Positions 8,054 through 16,798 are shown, counted from the stretch's first letter. The stretch: 51,401 nt of DNA from Emticicia sp. (GCA_017495105.1 JAFEIL010000050.1:1-51401), one strand, 5' to 3'. The notes: generated by a model not told the origin, from the sequence alone. A program made the numbers and translations.

Positions 8054-9301
8054 ATGAAAAAAATATTTCTATCATTCAGTCTAATTGTGGCCCTACCGGC
8101 TCTTCCATCGGGTGAGGGTGGAGCTTGTCTTTTCGCTCAAACATCAAATAGCGTTAAAAAACACATTGATTTTTTAGCATCTGATAAACTCGAGGGGCGT
8201 GGAACTGGAACGGAAGGAGGTAAAGCTGCAGCAAAATATATAGAAAAACAATTCAAAAAAATCGGACTAAAACCTTACGGCGATAAAGGCACTTACTTAC
8301 AAGAATTTCCTGCTAAAAAAGGTTTACCACCTAATATTAGTTATGTACAAGCCACCAATATTGTCGGTTTTTTGGATAATGGCTCAGATAAAACCATCGT
8401 CATTGGAGCTCATTACGACCACCTCGGCAAAGGCGACCAAGGGAGTTCACTGGAAGCAAATTCGGTTGGAAACATTCATAATGGAGCAGATGATAATGCT
8501 TCAGGAACGGCTGGATTGATAGAAATGGCAAAGTTTTATGCAAAAAACAAAATCAAGGAAAAACACAATTTTTTATTTATCGGTTTTTCGGGCGAAGAAT
8601 TGGGTTTAATTGGTTCAAAATATTATGCTGATAATGCTACAATCGATTTAAAATCAGTCAACTGTATGATAAATATGGACATGATTGGTCGTTATCGTGA
8701 TGATAAAGGCTTGACGATTGGTGGTTGGGGAACGAGTAGCTTTTGGGGGAAAAATATACCACAACTAGCTATGAATCAAGGGGTTAAATACAATGTTGAC
8801 TCAGCAGGAGTTGGGCCTTCTGACCACACTTCATTTTATCTCAAAAACCTTCCTGTATTGTTTTTCTTTACAGGAGCTCACCAAGAGTACCACAAACCAA
8901 GTGATGATGCAAACTTGATTAATGCCGAAGGAGAAGTAAAGGTTTTAGGTTTAGCAAAAAGCGTTATTGAGAAAATAGAAGTAGCCCCGAAACTTGATTT
9001 TATACAAGTGGCAAACAATCCACACGCAGGAAATGCCCGTAGTAGTTTTAAGGTTACGATGGGTATTATTCCTGACTACGCTTATGACAAAGGCGGGGTG
9101 AGAATCGACGGAGTAAGTAAAGGTCGCCCAGCAGAAATAGCAGGTATCCAAGCGGGCGACATAATTATGAAACTAGGAGAAAACTCAACTACCGATGTAC
9201 AAGAATATATGAAAGCACTCGGAAAGTTTGAAAAAGGACAAACAATTGATGCCGAAATAAAACGTGGGGCAGAAAAATTGATTTTGAAGATTACTTTTTA
9301 A
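8054..9301 (+). CDS. Secreted M28-family zinc aminopeptidase with C-terminal PDZ domain
   Basis: A 415-residue peptidase with two zinc ions. The ligand pattern is complete: GAHYDHLG, NGADDNASGTAG, FSGEELGLIGS, NMDMIGR and the final His in GAHQEYHKPSDD. A PDZ domain (about residues 330-415, GGVRIDGVSKGRPAEIAG) follows. The start is ATG 8054, giving the signal peptide MKKIFLSFSLIVAL; the open frame reaches back to 8021. Odd point: the hydrophobic segment is interrupted by PALPSGEGGA before CLFAQTS, which looks like an insertion of a short repeat into the signal-peptide code. It probably acts in the periplasm or outside the cell. Confidence 0.9.
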   Translation: MKKIFLSFSLIVALPALPSGEGGACLFAQTSNSVKKHIDFLASDKLEGRGTGTEGGKAAAKYIEKQFKKIGLKPYGDKGTYLQEFPAKKGLPPNISYVQATNIVGFLDNGSDKTIVIGAHYDHLGKGDQGSSLEANSVGNIHNGADDNASGTAGLIEMAKFYAKNKIKEKHNFLFIGFSGEELGLIGSKYYADNATIDLKSVNCMINMDMIGRYRDDKGLTIGGWGTSSFWGKNIPQLAMNQGVKYNVDSAGVGPSDHTSFYLKNLPVLFFFTGAHQEYHKPSDDANLINAEGEVKVLGLAKSVIEKIEVAPKLDFIQVANNPHAGNARSSFKVTMGIIPDYAYDKGGVRIDGVSKGRPAEIAGIQAGDIIMKLGENSTTDVQEYMKALGKFEKGQTIDAEIKRGAEKLILKITF

Positions 9302-9308
9302 ACCTTGC

Positions 9309-9355
9309 AGAATTGACAAATTTGCGGTTCGATGAATTGCAAGTTTGTCAATTCT
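9309..9355. terminator. Bidirectional terminator between M28 peptidase and dnaX
   Basis: Perfect 12-bp inverted repeat AGAATTGACAAA / TTTGTCAATTCT with a 23-base centre, between the convergent ends of the M28 gene and dnaX. Confidence 0.65.
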
Positions 9356-9357
9356 AT

Positions 9358-11160
9358 CTAAAACACCAATTCTAAACCCAATTTATCTCTCAATTCTAAT
9401 AAAGCAGGGTTTTTATTGGCCAAATATTCAAATTTTTCTTGTGCCGTGTAAGGTCGGCGTTCGGTGCTAGATTCTACAATTTCAGAGACAATTTGTATCA
9501 AAGCATTTCTCAAACGTTGACGCAGAAAAGTAGCTAACTCTTGTTTCAATTGTACCAAGGTATCCATCTGAATTTGGTTATCCAACTGCAACTTAAATGT
9601 TGTACCTTCCAATACAAACTCACGATTGAGCATAACTTTCAAAGTCTCAATATCTCGTTCATTAGCAAATTCAATCAAGGCTTGTTGAGCAACTTCATAG
9701 GTGAATGAGTCGTTAAAATTAGGCAAAATCGGCTCATTATCAACACTTTGCACTTCAGTTTTTGGATTAAAAACAGTAGTTTCAATATCAACCGTAGAGC
9801 GAAGTTTTGAAGAAGCCATCGAAGGGCGAACAGTAGGCTGTGCACTCGGAGCAGTACTCGGCAAATTAGGAGTAACTGGCCTTGCAGGCATGGCAGGAAT
9901 CGACTGCACGTAACTTGGCTGTGCTTGGGAAGTTGTAGTAGCAATAGCAGTAGCTACGACCGATTTCTGTTCAGAACTCTCAGCCCTTACTAGTGATTGT
10001 AAAGCTACTGAATTACTATTTTTTTTTTCGTCCCCGTTGTTGGGTAGCTCACTCAGCGTCAAAACTTGATTAATCTGCGAAAGTTTCATCAGCCCAATTT
10101 CAACGTGCAAACGCTGATTTTTGGCAGATTTATAATTTATATCAAGCTTACTACCAATACTTAATGAAGAAAATATATAACCTAGCGATAATTTAGCCGA
10201 TTGCTCGACGTATCTTTGTTGAATAGAATCTGCCACCTGCAAAAGTTTTACTGTTTGCGGGTCTTTACTCACCATTACATTTCTGAAATGTTCATTCAAG
10301 CCCACCACAAATTGGTGTCCATCAAAACCTTTTTCCAAAATTTCATTGTACAATAAAAATGCTTCCGATACTTTTCCTGCCGATAAAGCATCAGTCATGC
10401 GGAAGTAATAATCATAATCAAGAATATGTAAATTTTCTAAGACAGCCTGATACGTAAGTCCATTACCCGAAGAAAAAGTTACATTCAAATCAAACATCGA
10501 AAGGGCATCACGCAAACCACCATCGGCTTTCTGAGCAATCAACTCAAGTGCTTGATAATCAGCTTTTACAGCTTCTTTTAAAGCTACATTAGCCAAATGA
10601 TCAGCAATGTCTTTTATTTGAATACGGTTAAAATCAAAAATCTGACAACGACTCAGAATTGTTGGCAAAATTTTATGTTTTTCGGTGGTTGCTAAAATAA
10701 AAATGGCATAGCTTGGAGGCTCTTCGAGTGTTTTCAAAAAGGCATTGAAAGCCGATGCAGAGAGCATGTGAACCTCATCGATTATATAAATCTTGTACTT
10801 GCCCGATTGTGGTGGAAAACGAACTTGGTCAGTCAGATTTCTAATGTCTTCGACCGAGTTATTGGAAGCCGCATCGAGCTCGTGAATATTAAACGAGGCA
10901 TTATTATTGAAACTCTTGCAAGAATCACACTCATTACATGGTGCAATATCTTCGGTAAGATTTTGACAATTGATGGTTTTGGCCAAAATTCTGGCACAAG
11001 TTGTTTTACCTACACCACGTGGACCACAAAACAAAAATGCTTGTGCCAAATGATTGGTGCGAATGGCATTTTGCAAAGTAGTTGTGATGTGCGACTGACC
11101 CACAACTGCATCGAAAGTTATAGGGCGATATTTTCGAGCAGAAACAACAAATTTATCCAT
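9358..11160 (-). CDS. dnaX: DNA polymerase III subunit gamma/tau
   Basis: The clamp-loader ATPase of 600 residues. Domain I carries Walker A GPRGVGKTT (46-54), the four-Cys zinc module (C65, C75, C78, C81), Walker B IIDEVH (126-131), the sensor segment LATTEKHKILPT and the SRC arginine finger (SRCQIF, about 170). Residues 380-470 are a low-complexity linker rich in Ser, Ala, Pro and Thr, followed by a conserved C-terminal domain of about 130 residues (tau-specific region). It loads the beta clamp at the replication fork. Transcription is divergent from the VOC gene; the probable psi-subunit gene is 460 bases upstream on the same strand. Confidence 0.96.
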   Translation of the reverse strand: MDKFVVSARKYRPITFDAVVGQSHITTTLQNAIRTNHLAQAFLFCGPRGVGKTTCARILAKTINCQNLTEDIAPCNECDSCKSFNNNASFNIHELDAASNNSVEDIRNLTDQVRFPPQSGKYKIYIIDEVHMLSASAFNAFLKTLEEPPSYAIFILATTEKHKILPTILSRCQIFDFNRIQIKDIADHLANVALKEAVKADYQALELIAQKADGGLRDALSMFDLNVTFSSGNGLTYQAVLENLHILDYDYYFRMTDALSAGKVSEAFLLYNEILEKGFDGHQFVVGLNEHFRNVMVSKDPQTVKLLQVADSIQQRYVEQSAKLSLGYIFSSLSIGSKLDINYKSAKNQRLHVEIGLMKLSQINQVLTLSELPNNGDEKKNSNSVALQSLVRAESSEQKSVVATAIATTTSQAQPSYVQSIPAMPARPVTPNLPSTAPSAQPTVRPSMASSKLRSTVDIETTVFNPKTEVQSVDNEPILPNFNDSFTYEVAQQALIEFANERDIETLKVMLNREFVLEGTTFKLQLDNQIQMDTLVQLKQELATFLRQRLRNALIQIVSEIVESSTERRPYTAQEKFEYLANKNPALLELRDKLGLELVF

Positions 11161-11224
11161 ATCGCAAGTTACAAAAAAAATGGAATTTTAGTAGATTTTC
11201 ACACACAGAATCGTTTGATTTATT

Positions 11225-11232
11225 TACTTTTG
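11225..11232 (+). promoter_or_regulatory. -7 element TACTTTTG upstream of the VOC gene
   Basis: Matches TAnnTTTG 21 bases before the ATG at 11253. No convincing -33 element was found at the expected distance, so this is a partial promoter call. Confidence 0.45.
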
Positions 11233-11252
11233 TGGCGAAAAAATAAAGATTT

Positions 11253-11627
11253 ATGAATAACAAACTAACGATAAAGGCATTTAATCACATAGCTATACAA
11301 ATATCTGATGTTGAAAAAAGTCGAGATTTTTACTCTGAAACCCTTGGCTTAAAAGAAATCCCAGCTCCAGCTTTCGATTATCCCGTTATTTGGTTTAGTC
11401 TTGAAAATAGCCGAGAGTTGCATCTTATTGGAAGAAAACCCGAAGCTCCCTTTACTCCGGTAAGAAGCAATCATTTTGCACTAGAAGTGAGCGATATCTA
11501 TTTAGCAGAAAAGATTCTGAAAGAAAATGAAGTAAATTGCTTGCCGATTAAATCACGCCCAGATGGGATTTTGCAGCTATTTCTGACCGACCCAGATGGA
11601 AATTTTATTGAACTTTGTCAGATTTGA
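11253..11627 (+). CDS. VOC/glyoxalase-fold protein
   Basis: A 124-residue vicinal-oxygen-chelate protein. Two beta-alpha-beta-beta-beta modules are visible: the first starts FNHIAIQISDVEKSRDFY, the second SNHFALEVSD...GNFIEL. Candidate metal ligands are H12, H57, H74 and E120, the pattern of glyoxalase I-like and bleomycin-resistance-type enzymes. The substrate is not predictable; a lactoylglutathione-lyase-like or isomerase role is possible. Its 3' end overlaps the convergent psi-like gene by 10 bases. Confidence 0.85.
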   Translation: MNNKLTIKAFNHIAIQISDVEKSRDFYSETLGLKEIPAPAFDYPVIWFSLENSRELHLIGRKPEAPFTPVRSNHFALEVSDIYLAEKILKENEVNCLPIKSRPDGILQLFLTDPDGNFIELCQI

Positions 11628-12160
11628 TTTCCAAACATTGATTTCAAAGCATCCCAAAGTGTTTGTTTCAATTCTCTGCTTGTTTCGAGTACCCGAAGTT
11701 CGTCTGATAATAGAAAATCAACCCCTGCTACATTTTTAGGTTGGTAAATATTCAGTAGAATATTCCAGTTTATTTTACCCAAACCTACACCAAAACTTAC
11801 AAATTTCTTTGTTACATTCTGAGATAAAAAAGACTGATAATCAAGTGTTTGTACTTTGCTCAATTCCACTAGATCAACTTGGTCAAGTGTTAGTCCAATT
11901 GCTCCGAGAATTTTCACCAAAAGTGCTTTTTCTGATTCTGAAATCGTATCGGTCAGAATCAAAACTTGATTTCGAACTTTGAATGTTGGAATCGCAAGCT
12001 TCGCTACTTTCTTTGGAGAAATTAGGTCAGAAACTGACTCTTGCACAATTGCTTTTTTCTCAACAATAGTTTCTGTTTCCGTAACTTTTGGGCTTTCGGC
12101 AACTACATTTTTGTAGAGAGTTTCTTTGCTAAAAAGATAATTGGCAAGATTCGAGGTCAT
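11618..12160 (-). CDS. Probable DNA polymerase III psi (HolD-like) subunit
   Basis: A 180-residue protein that would usually be annotated as hypothetical. The start is ATG 12160 (MTSNLANYLFSKETLYKN); the longer frame to 12205 adds an unlikely leader. An N-terminal helix and a charged linker of about 65 residues precede a domain that starts QVLILTDTISESEKALLVK and continues ILGAIGLTLDQVDLVELSKV. It ends with ELRVLETSRELKQTLWDALK. E. coli HolD, as I recall it, has the same plan: a VRLVMVAND strand, then LRALTVSPDQVLQL, and a C-terminal helix with an ALWQ core. Proximity to dnaX supports a clamp-loader role. Confidence in the family is moderate. Confidence 0.6.
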   Translation of the reverse strand: MTSNLANYLFSKETLYKNVVAESPKVTETETIVEKKAIVQESVSDLISPKKVAKLAIPTFKVRNQVLILTDTISESEKALLVKILGAIGLTLDQVDLVELSKVQTLDYQSFLSQNVTKKFVSFGVGLGKINWNILLNIYQPKNVAGVDFLLSDELRVLETSRELKQTLWDALKSMFGNQI

Positions 12161-12252
12161 GATTTTGATATTATAAAACAGTTGCGTCGACAATCTGATT
12201 TTCAACCTGTCATTTCACAACACAAACAAGTTAGAAACTTGTGTTACAAAAT

Positions 12253-12285
12253 AAATGTGCCCTACTTTTTGAATATGGCACATTT
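12253..12285 (-). terminator. Probable terminator of purA
   Basis: A perfect 9-bp inverted repeat AAATGTGCC / GGCACATTT lies 25 bases past the purA stop, with an A-rich flank on the plus strand (U-rich in the minus-strand transcript). A second small hairpin, ACAAGTT/AACTTGT, is at 12226-12242. Confidence 0.6.
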
Positions 12286-12309
12286 AAAATCAAAATGAAT
12301 TATATTAGC

Positions 12310-13575
12310 TTAACGCACAATGATTTCTTCACGGTCTGGACCTGTTGAAATAAAGCTAATCGGCACTTGAAGTTCTGCTTCCAAATAGGTTACATAATCA
12401 GCCAATTCCGTAGGAATTTGGTCGAATTTACGCATTCCTTCAAGCGAACAAGCCCAACCTTTAAAAGATTTGTAGATTGGCTCTACATGAGTATCGGTCA
12501 AATCGAAAGGCATTTGCTCAGTTATAGTACCATCTGGTAAGCGGTAGTGTGTACAAATATTTACCTCATCTAAGAAATTCAATACGTCAACTTTCATCAT
12601 AATCAATTGCGTTACGCCATTGAGCATGATGCTATATTTGAGTGCAGGCAAATCTAACCAACCTGTACGACGAGCTCGGCCAGTTGTTGCCCCAAACTCA
12701 CGTCCTTCTTGGCGGATTTTTTCACCAAGGTCGTTATCTAATTCTGTTGGGAACGGCCCGCTTCCTACACGTGTGCAGTAAGCCTTGAAAATTCCGAACA
12801 CCTCTCCTATCACATTTGGTGCCACGCCCAAGCCTGAGCATACGCCCGCAGCAGTTGTGCTGGAGCTTGTTACAAATGGATACGAACCAAAATCAACATC
12901 AAGCAATGAGCCTTGAGCCCCTTCGGCTAATACTTTTTGGCCGCTTTTTATCGAAGCATTTACCACATATTCGGTATCTTGTAAATCGAATTCTTTGATA
13001 AACTCAAGAGCGGAGAAAAACTCTTTTTCTGATGCAGCCAAATCATATTCAAAATTGTAAAAATCTAAGATTTGCGTATGTTTAGCAACTAAGGCTTTGT
13101 ATTTTTCTGTGAAATTTGGAGAAACAATATCACCCAAACGCAAGCCTTGACGAGCAACTTTATCAGAATATGCTGGACCAATTCCTTTCAAAGTTGACCC
13201 GATTTTAGCATCGCCTTTGGCTTTTTCATAAGCTGCATCAAGCAAACGGTGACTTGGGATAATGATGGCTGTTTTCTTAGAAATCACCAAGTTCTTCCTT
13301 AAATCAAGGTTATATTTAGCTAATCCATCAATCTCTTTTTTGAAAATGATTGGGTCAAGCACAACACCGTTTCCGATGATATTTAAACAATCAGAACGAA
13401 AAACACCAGATGGAATTTGATGTAATACGTGTTTATTGCCATTAAATTCGAGTGTATGACCAGCATTTGGGCCTCCTTGAAAACGTGCAACTACTTGATA
13501 ATCAGGAGCAAGCACATCAACAATTTTGCCTTTGCCTTCATCGCCCCATTGTAAGCCTAAAAGAATATCAACCAT
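12310..13575 (-). CDS. purA: Adenylosuccinate synthase
   Basis: A 421-residue enzyme that joins IMP and aspartate using GTP, the first step from IMP to AMP. The GTP-binding P-loop is GLQWGDEGKGK near the N-terminus, followed by the family blocks GGPNAGHTLEFNG, KIGSTLKGIGPAYSDK, AEGAQGSLLDVDFG, and TGRARRTGWLD. Length matches the family and there is no sign of damage. The upstream region has a small GC-rich palindrome GCGGTACGCCGC (13592-13603). It stands alone between its own terminator and the Fur-family gene. Confidence 0.97.
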   Translation of the reverse strand: MVDILLGLQWGDEGKGKIVDVLAPDYQVVARFQGGPNAGHTLEFNGNKHVLHQIPSGVFRSDCLNIIGNGVVLDPIIFKKEIDGLAKYNLDLRKNLVISKKTAIIIPSHRLLDAAYEKAKGDAKIGSTLKGIGPAYSDKVARQGLRLGDIVSPNFTEKYKALVAKHTQILDFYNFEYDLAASEKEFFSALEFIKEFDLQDTEYVVNASIKSGQKVLAEGAQGSLLDVDFGSYPFVTSSSTTAAGVCSGLGVAPNVIGEVFGIFKAYCTRVGSGPFPTELDNDLGEKIRQEGREFGATTGRARRTGWLDLPALKYSIMLNGVTQLIMMKVDVLNFLDEVNICTHYRLPDGTITEQMPFDLTDTHVEPIYKSFKGWACSLEGMRKFDQIPTELADYVTYLEAELQVPISFISTGPDREEIIVR

Positions 13576-13682
13576 TTTTATTAATTAAGAAGCGGTACGC
13601 CGCCCGTTAGAATTAAGAATTTTTCGAGTAAAAAATACTAAAATTCGATGTATAAAAAAACCGTTTTTTTAATTTCCAAAAT

Positions 13683-14150
13683 TCAAGAAGCAACTTTATT
13701 CTCACAGTTTTCTCGCTCACAGCTACCATAAAAAATCAGCGAATGGTGCATAACCTTAAATTTTAGCATATCGCCCACCATATTTTGGATATTCTGCACG
13801 CGTGGGTCGCAGAACTCCATTACATTGTGGCAATCAACACAAATGAGGTGGTCGTGTTGCTTCGAGCCGTAAGCTTTTTCGTATTGAGCTAAGTTTTTGC
13901 CAAACTGATGTTTTTTAACTAAATCGCACTCGACCAACAAATCAAGGGTATTATAAACCGTAGCACGACTCACTTGATATTTCTTGTTTTTCATAGAAAT
14001 ATACAAATCCTCTACCTCAAAATGATCATTTCTTGAGTAAATCTCTTCCAAAATTGCGTATCTCTCGGGCGTTTTACGGAGCAATTTTGTCTCCATATAA
14101 GCCGTAAAAATACTTTTTGCTGATTCAAAATTTGAAGGAGTAGAAACCAT
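13683..14150 (-). CDS. Fur-family metal-responsive transcriptional regulator
   Basis: A 155-residue protein with a winged-helix DNA-binding half (RKTPERYAILEEIYSRNDHF, then YQVSRATVYNTLDLL as the recognition helix) and a metal-binding dimerisation half. The latter has HDHLICVDCHNVMEF with a CxxC pair, and a second pair, CERENC, at the C-terminus that would complete a structural zinc site. Whether it senses iron, peroxide (PerR) or zinc cannot be decided from the sequence. It is monocistronic, with no target operator identified here. Confidence 0.88.
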   Translation of the reverse strand: MVSTPSNFESAKSIFTAYMETKLLRKTPERYAILEEIYSRNDHFEVEDLYISMKNKKYQVSRATVYNTLDLLVECDLVKKHQFGKNLAQYEKAYGSKQHDHLICVDCHNVMEFCDPRVQNIQNMVGDMLKFKVMHHSLIFYGSCERENCENKVAS

Positions 14151-14294
14151 TCTATTAAATGCGTTTGACTATAATTTTAGGCTAAAATTACTAATAAAAT
14201 ACAGAACTTCCATCATTTAAAAACTTATTGAGTTAATTAGCTACGTTTATTTCTATCAATTCTCAAATAAATACAAAAATTTCACGCCAACAAA

Positions 14295-14328
14295 AACGTC
14301 GGCATGGATTGTGAACCATACCGACGTT
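14295..14328 (-). terminator. Terminator of the carbamoyltransferase operon
   Basis: A 13-bp stem with one G-T mismatch (AACGTCGGCATGG / CCATACCGACGTT) and an 8-base loop, preceded on the plus strand by AAAA, which gives a U-run on the minus-strand transcript. It is 19 bases past the SxtJ-like stop. Confidence 0.75.
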
Positions 14329-14346
14329 GACTCTGGGTATTAATTC

Positions 14347-14709
14347 TTACCAAGTATTTTCTAAATCTTTAGCTGTGTATGTATGATTTCTTTCATCATA
14401 AGCACTGCCCGAAAGTTTTTTTAACTTTAATGAATCTGATTTCTTGAAAATTTTCATTAACAATGCAAGAGGTGTAAGAAAAATAAAGAAAATAAGACTC
14501 AATAAAATGGTTGAATTTATGCGACCCAAAATCTCAGCGATTTTGAGCCAAACCCAAGCGACTTTCTCAGCTACAAAGTCGGAAAATACACCTAAAATAC
14601 CTAAAATCAAGGCAGTATTGAATAACCATTGAGATTTTAAGAAGTAAAAAAACACCAACAAACCCACAACAATCGTGAGGATGATTTCCTTATTGTTTTG
14701 TTTTTTCAT
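14347..14709 (-). CDS. SxtJ-family membrane protein
   Basis: A 120-residue integral membrane protein with two to three hydrophobic helices (about 8-25, 30-45 and 64-86) and a charged C-terminal tail. The third helix motif FIFLTPLALLMKIFKK and the ending SAYDERNHTYTAKDLENTW match what I know of the SxtJ family, which accompanies NodU/CmcH-type carbamoyltransferases. Its ATG directly follows the stop codon of the DUF5989 gene with no spacer, so the two are translationally coupled. The biochemical role is unknown. Confidence 0.75.
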   Translation of the reverse strand: MKKQNNKEIILTIVVGLLVFFYFLKSQWLFNTALILGILGVFSDFVAEKVAWVWLKIAEILGRINSTILLSLIFFIFLTPLALLMKIFKKSDSLKLKKLSGSAYDERNHTYTAKDLENTW

Positions 14710-14859
14710 TTAAAATAAGGTGTAAATAAATGGAGCAATAGCCGAACCGCCACCAATTACGATTAGTACGCCAATTAATAATAAAACTACAATCATGGGC
14801 ATTAACCACCATTTTTTGCGTTCTTTAATGAAGTTCCAAAGGTCTGATAAAAAATCCAT
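14710..14859 (-). CDS. DUF5989-family small membrane protein
   Basis: A 49-residue protein, MDFLSDLWNFIKERKKWW followed by one strongly hydrophobic helix and the ending GGGSAIAPFIYTLF. This matches the DUF5989 family (short proteins found beside carbamoyltransferases and SxtJ). It is easily missed because of its length. It sits between the carbamoyltransferase and SxtJ genes on the same strand, and its stop codon touches the next ATG. Function unknown; it probably anchors or partners the other two. Confidence 0.85.
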   Translation of the reverse strand: MDFLSDLWNFIKERKKWWLMPMIVVLLLIGVLIVIGGGSAIAPFIYTLF

Positions 14860-14876
14860 AGTTATGAAGTCCCCCA

Positions 14877-14918
14877 CCCCAGAGAGGGAGTTTAGTTTTA
14901 TTAGCTCCCCCTCTGGGG
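14877..14918. repeat. REP-like inverted repeat CCCCAGAGAGGGAG / CTCCCCCTCTGGGG
   Basis: A 14-bp GC-rich inverted repeat (one mismatch) with a 14-base AT-rich centre, inside the operon between the carbamoyltransferase stop and the DUF5989 start. It is far more GC-rich than the surroundings, which suggests an inserted short palindromic element. It may tune downstream expression. Confidence 0.65.
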
Positions 14919-14932
14919 CTTAGGAGAGCTGT

Positions 14933-16798
14933 CTAATCCAATTGATATTCTTCCTTCCACTTATCGGATTCTGTCCATTGTGGTTGGGTATTTTTGTCGA
15001 AAATATAATTTCCTACTACCAAAAAATCCATTTCAGTACGCATTAAGCATTTGTAGGCATCTTCAGGTGTACAAACGATTGGTTCGCCACGTACATTGAA
15101 ACTCGTATTTACTACAACACCATAGCCTGTTTGCTTTTTAAATTCATTGATGAGTGTCCAATAACGAGGATTGGTTTCGGCATGAACAGTCTGAATTCGT
15201 GCCGAATAATCAATATGTGTAATTGAAGGCAAATCTGAGCGTAGAAAATACAATTTCTCCATCATAGGTAGGTTTTCGTAGCTTGCAGGAAATATTGTAC
15301 GGCGTTTTTCGGCCACCCCATGCACCAAAAGCATATACGGCGAAGGCGTTTCGCATTCAAAATATTCTTGCACATCTTCAGCCAAAACCGAAGGGGCAAA
15401 CGGACGGAATCCTTCTCGATATTTGATTTTTAGGTTTAATTTTTTTTGCATTTCTGCATTACGAGCATCTCCCAAAATACTTCGTCCACCTAAGGCACGA
15501 GGACCAAATTCCATGCGTCCTTGAAACCAGCCGATTACATTTCCATCTGCCAGTAATGAAGCCGTTTTTGCCGCTAAAGCATCAAAATCCTCGAAACGTT
15601 GGAAAGAAGCATTGTATTTTCTCGACATTTGCTCAATCTCAAGATCCGAATACTCAGGACCTAAATATGAGCCTTTCATGGCATCGAGTTTAGTTTTATC
15701 GACATTACGTTCTTGACCAAAATAAATATGATATGCTGCCTGTGCTGCTCCTAAAGCACCACCAGCATCACCTGCTGCGGGCTGAATATAGACGTTTTCA
15801 AAGATTTTTGTTTTCTGCAATTTGCCATTTGCTACGCAGTTGAGAGCTACTCCACCCGCCAAACAAAGATTTTTTGAACCTGTGAGAAGTTTGGCTTCTT
15901 GAGCCATTTTTATGACAACTTCTTCGGTCACTTCTTGAATAGCTAAAGCAAAATCACAGTGAATTTGCTCCAATAAACTTTCTGATTCACGACGTTTGAA
16001 TCCTAGTACTGCTGCCCATTTATCGTCATAAACCATTCTGAGACCTGTGGCATAGCTAAAATATTCTTGATTTAACCAAATAGAGCCATCGTCTTTGATT
16101 TCGATGAGTTTGTTTTTGATAATATCCACAAAACGAGCTACTTGTTCTGAGCCGTGACTGCCATACGGAGCCAAGCCCATGAGTTTGTATTCGCCAGAAT
16201 TTACTTTGAAACCACAATAATAGGTTACAGCAGAATAGAGAAGCCCCAATGAATGAGGAAAACGCAATTCTTTCAGAATCGTCATGTCTTTACCTTTTCC
16301 GTAACAAATCGAAGCAGTCGCCCACTCTCCTACTCCATCAATCGTCAATACAGCAGCTTCTTCAAACGGCGAGGGATAAAATGCACTTGCTCCGTGCGAA
16401 AGATGATGTTCGGGAAAAAGAAGTTTAGCTTTTTTCTTGTTGTAACTACCAATTTTCTCTAATTCCTCGTGAAGCATTCGCTTCAAAAACATCTTTTCTT
16501 TTAACCAAACAGGAATTGAAGTAAGAAAAGACTTTAAGCCTTTTGGTGAAAAACCATAGTAAGTCTCAAGTAAACGCTCAAATTTTAGGAGAGGTTTATC
16601 GTAAAAAACAATGGCATCAATTTTATCGAGAGTAAGACCAGCGTAATCGAGGCAAAACTTTACGGCATTACTTGGAAAGGCTGGGTCATGTTTGATACGG
16701 GTAAATCTTTCTTCTTGTGCTGCGGCGATGACTTCACCATTTTGAATGATTGCGGCAGCTGAATCGTGATAAAATGCAGAAATTCCTAAAATATTCAT
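14933..16798 (-). CDS. Carbamoyltransferase, NodU/CmcH/TobZ family
   Basis: A 621-residue O-carbamoyltransferase. The N-terminal ASKHA/Kae1-like domain begins MNILGISAFYHDSAAAII and includes EHHLSHGASAFYPSPF and LTIDGVGEW (carbamoyl phosphate to carbamoyl-adenylate chemistry), then LAGGVALNCVANG. The C-terminal YrdC-like domain has GRMEFGPRALGGRSILGD and VVNTSFNVRGEPIVC. The acceptor is probably a hydroxyl of a sugar or secondary metabolite. It is the first gene of a three-gene operon with DUF5989 and SxtJ proteins, an association that recurs in other bacteria. No biosynthetic genes for a small molecule are adjacent. Confidence 0.93.
   Translation of the reverse strand: MNILGISAFYHDSAAAIIQNGEVIAAAQEERFTRIKHDPAFPSNAVKFCLDYAGLTLDKIDAIVFYDKPLLKFERLLETYYGFSPKGLKSFLTSIPVWLKEKMFLKRMLHEELEKIGSYNKKKAKLLFPEHHLSHGASAFYPSPFEEAAVLTIDGVGEWATASICYGKGKDMTILKELRFPHSLGLLYSAVTYYCGFKVNSGEYKLMGLAPYGSHGSEQVARFVDIIKNKLIEIKDDGSIWLNQEYFSYATGLRMVYDDKWAAVLGFKRRESESLLEQIHCDFALAIQEVTEEVVIKMAQEAKLLTGSKNLCLAGGVALNCVANGKLQKTKIFENVYIQPAAGDAGGALGAAQAAYHIYFGQERNVDKTKLDAMKGSYLGPEYSDLEIEQMSRKYNASFQRFEDFDALAAKTASLLADGNVIGWFQGRMEFGPRALGGRSILGDARNAEMQKKLNLKIKYREGFRPFAPSVLAEDVQEYFECETPSPYMLLVHGVAEKRRTIFPASYENLPMMEKLYFLRSDLPSITHIDYSARIQTVHAETNPRYWTLINEFKKQTGYGVVVNTSFNVRGEPIVCTPEDAYKCLMRTEMDFLVVGNYIFDKNTQPQWTESDKWKEEYQLD

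Noticed and set aside
10768-11256. Plus-strand open frame of 162 codons
   Set aside because: Antisense to the conserved dnaX ATPase domain; no recognisable protein features.
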